Shown piece by piece: positions 57,074-64,000 of a stretch of DNA of 64,000 nucleotides; the stretch's first letter is position 1, and the number at the start of each line of letters is the position of its first letter. The translations under genes were made by a program, and so were the position numbers. This DNA is from Cepaea nemoralis (Eukaryota > Mollusca > Gastropoda > Stylommatophora > Helicidae): NCBI GenBank assembly GCA_014155875.1, contig JACEFZ010017885.1:1-64000 (forward strand). Direction: 5' to 3'. The notes beneath the pieces were generated by a model. The model was not told where the DNA came from and ran no database searches. It was given only the letters and a program-made list of their open reading frames with translations.

Positions 57074-57575
57074 TTGAGTTGAGTCATGAACCGACATCAC
57101 TGCACTCGAGGCATCCTTTTAAGCGCTCAGTCTTCATCTTCAATAGTCAGCGTAGAGTTCCAATAATAATGGTACCCGTTGCAATCTGATTATATGTCTG
57201 ACTTGCTTTACCTCTGAGCGACGACTGTCTACTTAATCCTCTGACCACTCCTTGCTGTGGCATTCTCTCCAGACCATGATAACATATCTATCCTTCTGCA
57301 TTATTTACGCGCTTCCACGCCTCAGTAATGCAGCACCAGCCAGTCTGTCCGTCAGTTCATTTCCAAACACACCAGAGTGTCCTTCAGAAAATATCCAGCG
57401 AATGCTCACAATCCGCTACCTCTTGAATTGATGCATACTTTTCAAGCACGAAGTGATACATTCTTCACCTTTTCCAGCATGCTTTGTGAATCAGTCACAA
57501 TCACAACATGCGTATACAGTTTGTTCTCCAACCAGCGGAAAGCTGCAGTTACCGCCTCTATCATCCATTCTCAAA
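57074..57575 (-). pseudogene. LINE family B RNase H and C-terminal fragment
   Basis: The minus strand reads WMIEAVTAAFRWLENKLYTH, then VVIVTDSQSMLEKVK (RNase H Glu and Asp sites) and SGVFGNELTDRLAGAA, with frameshifts, ending in a TCAAC-type tail. It is therefore an I-like LINE. Confidence 0.72.
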
Positions 57576-57654
57576 CTTGAGGTCGTGGTGTCATATTCCA
57601 AACACTCCTTTACTTACTATTGGTCATTTGCTTTTGCTATGAATCCCAAGGCAG

Positions 57655-57705
57655 AAGAAGAAGAAGAGAAGAAGAAGAAGAAAAAGAAGAAGAAGAAGAT
57701 GAGGT
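57655..57705 (+). repeat. short AAG microsatellite
   Basis: AAG units with one A-run. Confidence 0.95.
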
Positions 57706-57709
57706 AAAA

Positions 57710-58130
57710 ACAAACACGCATATAGGTCAACCCCGCTGGTAATGTTATGTTCACGGTCCGGCAAGTTTTCAATGCCTGGGCTCGTCACTTGTTATAAGAA
57801 GGAAAGATTGGCCACCTATTCATCCTTGGCTTCAGGTTCACACAATGTGATGACGCTAACACATCACAGATCCATTAACAGGAAACTGTTTCGGAACATG
57901 AAAACAAAAAACCCATGACAAAATAATGGTCATGATTTATTACGTTGTAAGGGGTGACGATGTGAGGAACAATAAGGAAACTTGTGGCTTTCAGAGACAG
58001 AGAAATGCACTGGGGGAAATACTTCATTAGTTTGACACAGTGGAAGACGGTCGGAGAATTAAATTATAACACATTCAGATTACATATGGTTATGAAGGAG
58101 GATGATTGCCTTCGCAGCCCGCGATGGACT
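57710..58130. other. intergenic or intronic, nothing recognised
   Basis: No domain or repeat match seen. Confidence 0.5.
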
Positions 58131-59060
58131 TAATTATGTTAATGGTGATAGGCAGAACAAGGATATGCAGAGCACGTGCCTACCTCCGAGTCAGTGCCGA
58201 TACAAGGTATCCACAGCACAGTGAACTCAAGAATTGAAAAAGTAGCAGGTTTAAAAGAGGAAAATCCTGGTCGAGGAAATTATTCAACAGGTGTTGAGGA
58301 CATAGAACTTGGTGAAGAATGGATTCAAGTGCCAAACAGGTGCGATACGTCCTTGTCAGTATGCTTCAGGTTGGAAATGGAATGCATACAACAAAACCCA
58401 GTGACTGTGGAGGCAGAAATGCAGGCTTTAAATTTTGAGAATTCTACAAAGGCTGAGGTAGATCATCTACGAAAGATGGGTCGGTTGCTTTACACATAAG
58501 GAGCTCATGGGCTTTTGCGACTCAGATCGGCTGTTAAAGAAGACTCCGGTGCCATCGCTATGACTATAAGTAGCCTGCGTATGGAGGCCATGGCAATAAC
58601 TAAAGCTATAATAACGTGGCCGGAGACACACACTTTCACCCAGGCATGCTTTCTCAGTGACTCAGTGGGTGTGCTCAGGAAGATCGAGATAGGCTAGGCT
58701 CGAAAACAGTGGGTGGAATATCTGAGGTGGTCACACCTGATAAAAAATCTGGGCTATTTTTGAGCCAGAAGATACTGGTGAGAGGAAATAAAAGTGAAAT
58801 GCTCGCGGGACGAGCTACTTTGAAAGCCGACTAGCAATGGACCAAGCAAATATATTGAATGCTGTCAGAGATGCGGGTGGAATTAAACTAAGAAAACGAC
58901 GACTGCGATACTGCAGCCCTAACCATATGGCGAGATAATCAAGTAAAAAGGGGTGAAGCCAGACAGGAGCCAAGCAGGGAGCCAAAAATGAATAGTCAGC
59001 CAACACAAAATTGGTGTCGTCGACTGTCATGGTCTTACTCTGATCTAAATAATGGTTCGG
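58130..59060 (+). pseudogene. old LINE family A relic (RNase H region)
   Basis: GEEWIQVPNRCDTSLSVCF, PVTVEAEMQALNFENSTKAE, ISSLRMEAMAITKAIITWPE and QACFLSDSVGVLRKIE run parallel to copy 1 at 19,560-19,960. Many stops and frameshifts follow, to about 59,060, where the gypsy LTR begins. Confidence 0.82.
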
Positions 59061-59082
59061 GTTCATACAGGCAACAATACAC

Positions 59083-59525
59083 TGTTCGCTAGGATATAGA
59101 ACATTTATTGTATGAAGTGTACAGTTGGCGCAGTGGGTAAACAGACCCGCGCTCTCTTATATTACATATCACAGATAGTTAAACATCAAACTTATAGTTG
59201 TCATACAACAATCTAGCACACTATCTAGCCCTAGTATATCTATCACTATCCATGAGTCCCTCTCAGGCAGGCCCCTGTTGTCTCTCTCCCGTCCGTTTGT
59301 CCTCCGCCGGTCTCCGCGTGTCCTAACTCGACACGGGGCGGTAACTCTGTCCGAGTTCCTCGTGGACCCCGCATTAGGCGGGCCACATCAGTGTCCACGG
59401 AATCATGGACTTGGTGACCATCTCTTTGGAGAAGGTTCTAGATTACTCGGGTCCTGCTCGACTCAATGGTTTCCCTTGGGCTGGAATTGCAGCCCTTTAT
59501 TCTATGTGCAAGTGAGGCGGTGACA
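59083..59525 (-). repeat. 3' LTR of the gypsy element (443 bp)
   Basis: On the minus strand it begins TGTCACCGCCTCAC right after a purine tract (GGGGGAGGAGGGATCC) and ends TAGCGAACA. It contains TAATATAAGAGAG (TATA-like) and, downstream, CAATAAATG (poly(A) signal) 30-35 bp from the end, as expected for a promoter, R region and LTR end. Confidence 0.65.
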
Positions 59526-59541
59526 GGATCCCTCCTCCCCC

Positions 59542-61150
59542 GTGACATGATTTGTTGTTGGGAATTAGATCCGTTCTAATTCTGTCACCGAATCACATAA
59601 AGTTGGTGTTTGTAGTTTGGTGGATAGTAACCTGGTAACCTACCTATTAGCACTAAAAACTCATGTATTCTACCATACAACACTTGTCTGATTTGGTGCA
59701 GAGATCCCTGTCTCTCGTGTGCTTAAATATGCTTATCAGACCGAAGTTACGTGGCATTTTAGTAGTTGTATTTACAACTTGCCCTTCCTCATAGTACCCG
59801 AAATGGGTACCCAGACAAATAACCCCTATATAATAGAGGGTTAACAAGACCGAAGTCTTGGCTAAATAAGTACACCTTCAAATCTTGATCTGTGTGTGTA
59901 TTTCTATACACTTTTACTCCCGTATGTTATATAATGCTAAATATGTAGTTACCTTGTTCTTTTATCCCCCTCAGACTACATGTGTCCTTGTTGGCTTGTT
60001 AGTGTGTTAAACTAATAAGTTGATGTTTCTAATAAAGTGACTGTATTTTAAATTGATAGTGTTGAGTTTTGAGGTTTGTGTAACGTGCGTGCTGAATGTG
60101 TGGTGTAATTCCAAGCGTCACGAGTTGGGATAACCTCAATCATGTAATACTGCACTGTGTGCAATACCTGACTAGGTATTCCAAGTAGTGGTGCTTAGAT
60201 GTATCCTAACTGCTAATCTAAGTATATTAACATAACTACTAAATTAATTCCCTACTAAACTAAGTTCTACACATGTATTGACAAATTAGACAAGTCATGC
60301 ACTTTACATGGAAGACGCAGACAAATTACAATGAATACGTTTTGCGTACAATTTGTCCGCCAAGTGTATCGTTCTCTCATTTAATCCTTTCACGCAGTCA
60401 TTCACTCATCCTGTCATTCAAAATAGTAATTGGATAAAATATATATTTAAAGTTGAGGTAAGCGTTATTGCCCTTAGAAAAAATGGGCTAGGCGATATTT
60501 GCCCTTTAAGAAATACGTACTTTTTGTACGATAAATGAAAAATAGGTTATAATTTAACTAGAGACACTTGTATAGGACGGTTATTTAGCATATGAATGGT
60601 ACCGTCTGTAATATTAAAGTAGGATATGTACAAGTTACAGGTTAACACAATTTATATACATCATTAATGGAAACATAATACATATTTAATAGTAAACTAA
60701 TTAATTAAATAACTCCAACGATGATGTGCACGTTGACGTTCCTTCGTTCGTGTGTTATGCCATGAATGTTAAAGTTAGTATGGCTGTCTCTTAAGTGTTG
60801 TCGTCAATGTTGTTCTGTTTCGGCTGTTTGCAAAGTTTTGTAGCAACAGCAAGTATGGATTGCCCTCACTGTCCCGTATGAATATAACATTGTTCAGAGA
60901 TAGTTCACTGGTTGATATAATTGGTTGAAATGACCGCACAGTTAATGTTTCTTGCTGAAATCGTTGTAGAGCTTAGGCATTTGATGGTATAGTTCTTACA
61001 ATATAGCTCTTAACGTATGTTAAGGGTGACGTAATTAACCTAATCACTGAGATTACTCTAGCAGGTGTAGAGTTACACTGTTATATGTAACGGAATAAAA
61101 GTATCACAGTTTATAGTGTGGCTACTGGCCAATGTGATTAGAGTCATTCT
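59542..61150 (-). other. noncoding interior of the gypsy element
   Basis: AT-rich DNA between RNase H and the polypurine tract with no clear ORF. No envelope-like gene is seen. Confidence 0.5.
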
Positions 61151-61186
61151 ACTGGCGCATTTGTCTGCCGTGATAAAAGGTCAGCA

Positions 61187-62560
61187 CTATGTTCTCGGTG
61201 CCTTAATATGGCGAATTTCGAAGTCAAAGTCTTGAAGTAGAAGACACCATCTTTGTAACCTGTTGTTTTTGGGCGACCCATGATTCAGTACTAATAATGG
61301 CGAACTGTCTGTGAGGACCACAAAATGGCTTCCCAAGAGGAACTTAGATAGTCTCAATATACAGAACAAAAGGCTCAACACTCCAATTCAACTGTGGCAT
61401 AACGAGTCTCAGCCTTCTTCAGTTTGCGGCTTACGTAGAGGATCGGGTGTCGAACGCCATCCACTTCCTGCATTAAACATCCCTCCTATTGCGATAGCGC
61501 TCGCATCTGTGGTCAAAATAAAGGGTAAATTTATGTTGGGTAATCGCAAGACTGGTGGATTAGAAAAAATATGTTTCAACCTACACATTGCATCATCTAA
61601 GCTGGTACTTTTACAAATTTTTGATGGATGATCTTTAGTTAACATATCAGAAAAGACTGAGGTGAGTTCTGCCCAATGTGGAATAAATTTAGAATAATAG
61701 TTAATCAGACCTAGTAAACTTCTAACCTGCTTCTTTGTGGTAGGTACTTCTAGATTAAGATCTTAGAAACAATTTTATCATCAGTCAACAATTTTCCTTC
61801 AGAAATTCTATGACCAAGGAAGTCTATTTGTGTATAGCCTATTTCAACCTTGGAAGGTTTGATAGTAAGTCCAAAAGAGAGATTTGGTGGAAGACTTGTT
61901 TAAGGGTGAGTAAGTGAGAAGTCATATCAGAAGAACTGGACGCATATATCATCATATAAGCAACTACGTCATTAATTCCGTGTAATAACAATCTTGTTAG
62001 TCTCACAAATGTGGCCGGTGCGTTCTTTAGGCCAAAAGGAAGATATAGCCCATTCGTATAAACCCTAGAGGCGTTGCGAATGCTGTTATATGTCTACAAG
62101 AAGGGTGTAGAGGAACTTGCCAATTTCCTTTCGCTAAATCTGTCTTAGAAAATAAGGATGATTGAGCCATATCTAAAATAAGATCTTCACACTGTTCATA
62201 GGCTCTGCATCCGTTGTTGTTCTTGTATTCAATATTCTATAGTCGATGCACAACGGATTGTCTGGTCTTTCTTTTTCACCAAGACAATCGGTGAAGAATA
62301 TTGAGACATAGATTTTTGAATATGCCATTCTTCTCTAAATCTAAAATTTCTTTGTCTAAATTAGATCTGTAATGGAGAGGAATAGAATATGGTCTACATT
62401 TGACCGGGTCTCAGATCTGTTAGCACAATTGAATGTGTTATTCTATCAGTGCGTCCAGGTTTGTTGGAAAAGATCGTCTTATAGTGTCTAGGAGCGTTAA
62501 AATGTCCTGTCGCTGTTGTTGTGTCAAAGTGTCAGAGATATGTATGTCCTTTATACTTCC
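61187..62560 (-). pseudogene. gypsy RT and RNase H
   Basis: RT starts near LTQQQRQDILTLLDTIRRSF, then SPIVLVKKKDQT, GLYLPFGLKNAPATFVRLT and VVAYMMIYASSSSDM, where the YMDD catalytic box has decayed. RNase H follows: LRLPNINLPFILTTDASAIA, HFVVLTDSSPLLVLNHG and RWCLLLQDFDFEIRHIKAPR. Several frameshifts and stops. Confidence 0.85.
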
Positions 62561-62588
62561 GTCGTCAGTCATAATTGGCACAGGGATT

Positions 62589-63990
62589 TCAGTGTTGTCC
62601 CATGTCTGTCTGATTTATCACAGATGCTACAGTTTGTAAATTGTCTTCAATGTCATTGTCGTCGTCGTCGAGATCGATCGTCAATATGTCGTCAAATTTG
62701 TCGTCATTGTCAATATCACAGATTGTCGGTAATGTCCATCTGTCTTCGTCATTGTCGTCGTCGTAAGCGTGTGTCGTTAACGATGCTTCGTTTGTCGCGG
62801 TGTTATTCCGTTGGGAAATTGTCGTTTCGTCTCCGTCAACAGTTTGTTGCGTCTGTTCATTTGTCTCATTGTCCTGTCTCGCATAGTATGGTTTCAACAT
62901 ATTTACATGGAATTTTTTTAAATTTTCCTTTTAAAGAGATTTCGTAATCTACTTCTGAAATTCTTCGAATGATTTTAAAAAGGGGTCCCTGCCAGGAGGT
63001 TGACAGTAAATCTCTTTTGTCAGGTAGTAAAAGTAAAATATCCGCCCTGGATGTAGGACAAGGGTTTTTTGCCTTCGATTGGCGTACTGCCTGCTTTTAA
63101 AAACCTTTCTCCTGTAGTGATGTTCTGGCCAATATACAAGAACGTATGATTTTGTCTCTGGTATCGGTGACCAAATCATAGGTGGAAATGGGAAGTTGGC
63201 TATCTACAGGTTGTGAGATGATCTCTTTATAAATGGTGAGAGGTCCTCTTGGGTTCGCTCCATACATCAATTCGAAGGGAGAGAACCCTGTACTTGATTG
63301 AGGGACTTCTCTGTATGCGAACAGCACCGTTGGGAGAAGTATGTCCCAATCGGCTGGATTTTCAGCTGTCACTTTAGATAGCATATGTTTCAGGTCCCCA
63401 TTAAGCTTTTCGCAGATTTCCATTTGCGGCCCGGTCGATGGGGCTGGTGAAAAACTGCTTGATGCCCAGTAACTTAGTTACTGATTGGGTGGCATTAGAT
63501 ATGAACTGGGTACCTCTATCGAAATGATTTTTCTCCGGGGAACCAAAACGGGAGAAAATATTTAGTAATATGTCCATCCCCATCCTTAGAGGAGATAGAT
63601 CTTAATGGCAGCATTTCGGGCCACCCTTTTACATAAATCCACAAAAGTAAAAAAGTACCTATTCCCCTTATTCGATATGTGATTCAACGGACCTACTAGG
63701 TCAACTGCCCCGATTTTGGGAAAGGGCCCCGAGGCAGTTGTCGTTGATTGGACTTCTGCTGTAGGGTTTTTTTCCCCCTTTTTACCAGTCTTTGACATAC
63801 ATCACAAGATCTACAGAAGGTTTTTTTATGTTGGCAAAACTTTGGCCAATAAAATTGGGTGAGGACTCTAGCCCTGGTCTTTTTATACCCCCTGTGACCT
63901 CCAAAAGGGAGTCATGGGCTAATTTTAGCACTTTGTCTCGATGTGCTTGTGGTAACACTACTTGCTGTGTCGTGGTCTGGTTTGTTGTGT
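62589..63990 (-). pseudogene. gypsy integrase and acidic linker
   Basis: HHCC finger: GHRGYKKTRARVLTQFYWPK and CRSCDVCQR. Core: GAVDLVGPLNHISNKGNRYF, HFDRGTQFISNAT (second catalytic Asp) and LPTVLFAYREVPQSSTGFSP. C-terminal GPY/F-type region STSWQGPLFKIIRRISEVDY and KFHVNMLKPYYARQ. It passes without an LTR into a linker rich in Asp (DDDNDEDRW, DIDNDDKFDDIL, DLDDDDNDIED) that leads to the RT. Confidence 0.85.
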
Positions 63991-64000
63991 AAAAACTCGT

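Larger units (their letters stand above)
59083..64000 (-). mobile_element. Ty3/gypsy retrotransposon with integrase upstream of RT (Gmr1-like order), 5' end beyond window
   Basis: On the minus strand the order is: HHCC zinc finger and integrase core (63,990-63,100), integrase C terminus (63,100-62,880), acidic linker (62,860-62,600), RT (62,560-61,650), RNase H (61,645-61,190), about 1.6 kb of noncoding DNA, a polypurine tract (59,541-59,526) and one LTR (59,525-59,083). Standard Ty3/gypsy order puts integrase last. The order here matches the described Gmr1-like group. Frameshifts and stops show it is inactive. Gag, protease and 5' LTR lie outside the window. Confidence 0.78.

Noticed and set aside
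56734..57100. Poly-Ser, poly-Leu and poly-Phe ORFs
   Set aside because: Translations of the AAG microsatellite. The same applies to GA/CT tracts at 41,315, 49,805 and 50,278.
60398..60457. Possible further host exon (good pyrimidine-rich acceptor, GAG before GTAAGC, 20 codons in phase 0)
   Set aside because: It fits the phase of the 55.1-kb exon, but it lies inside the gypsy element between RNase H and the LTR. Chance or exonisation is likelier than a conserved exon.

Overview
The window looks like animal nuclear DNA, most plausibly from a lophotrochozoan such as a marine mollusc (inference, moderate to low confidence). The reasons are spliced exons with GT/AG borders, interstitial TTAGGG arrays, several non-LTR retrotransposon families (RTE-like, I/Nimb-like with RNase H, and one with a C-terminal zinc finger), tRNA-derived SINEs, an hAT MITE and a Ty3/gypsy element. 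I found no prokaryotic genes, rRNA, CRISPR array or confident tRNA gene. Most of the sequence is mobile DNA, often nested, and many insertion ends can be fixed by target-site duplications (TSDs).

Layout. 1-14,755: an RTE-like LINE cut exactly in two by an 11,964-bp foldback element (1,226-13,189). That element has two inverted arms of about 5.4 kb, a 1.15-kb loop, TTAGGG arrays near both tips and a 6-bp TSD. 14.8-17.2 kb: SINE and LINE fragments and a minisatellite. 17,245-20,390: an I/Nimb-like LINE (family A) whose 5' part is inverted, flanked by a 13-bp TSD. 20.5-30.3 kb: hAT MITE, minisatellites, a repeat of unknown class (element X), SINEs and truncated LINEs. 41,883-46,288: a second family A LINE, in uninverted order, sitting in a 23/46-bp satellite and carrying two further insertions. 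52,232-54,192: a retroelement with only an ORF1 (gag-like) gene, inserted in a SINE. 59,083-64,000+: a minus-strand Ty3/gypsy element with its integrase upstream of RT and RNase H (Gmr1-like order).

A split host gene runs on the plus strand from 30,612 to at least 55,297. Exon 1 encodes a signal peptide behind a near-ideal Kozak start. The later exons (32,679-32,840; 33,349-33,372 tentative; 36,435-36,569; 49,063-49,235; 50,621-50,764; 55,133-55,297) all join in matching phase (1,1,1,1,0,0,0). It encodes a secreted or type I membrane protein that I do not recognise, with a cysteine-rich segment in the last exon seen. Its introns hold most of the repeats at 30.7-55 kb, including a 12.5-kb intron made almost wholly of satellite and retroelement DNA.

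The most striking structure is the giant foldback element with telomere-like arrays. The twin-priming LINE, the ORF1-only element, the rearranged gypsy order and the uncharacterised host gene follow.
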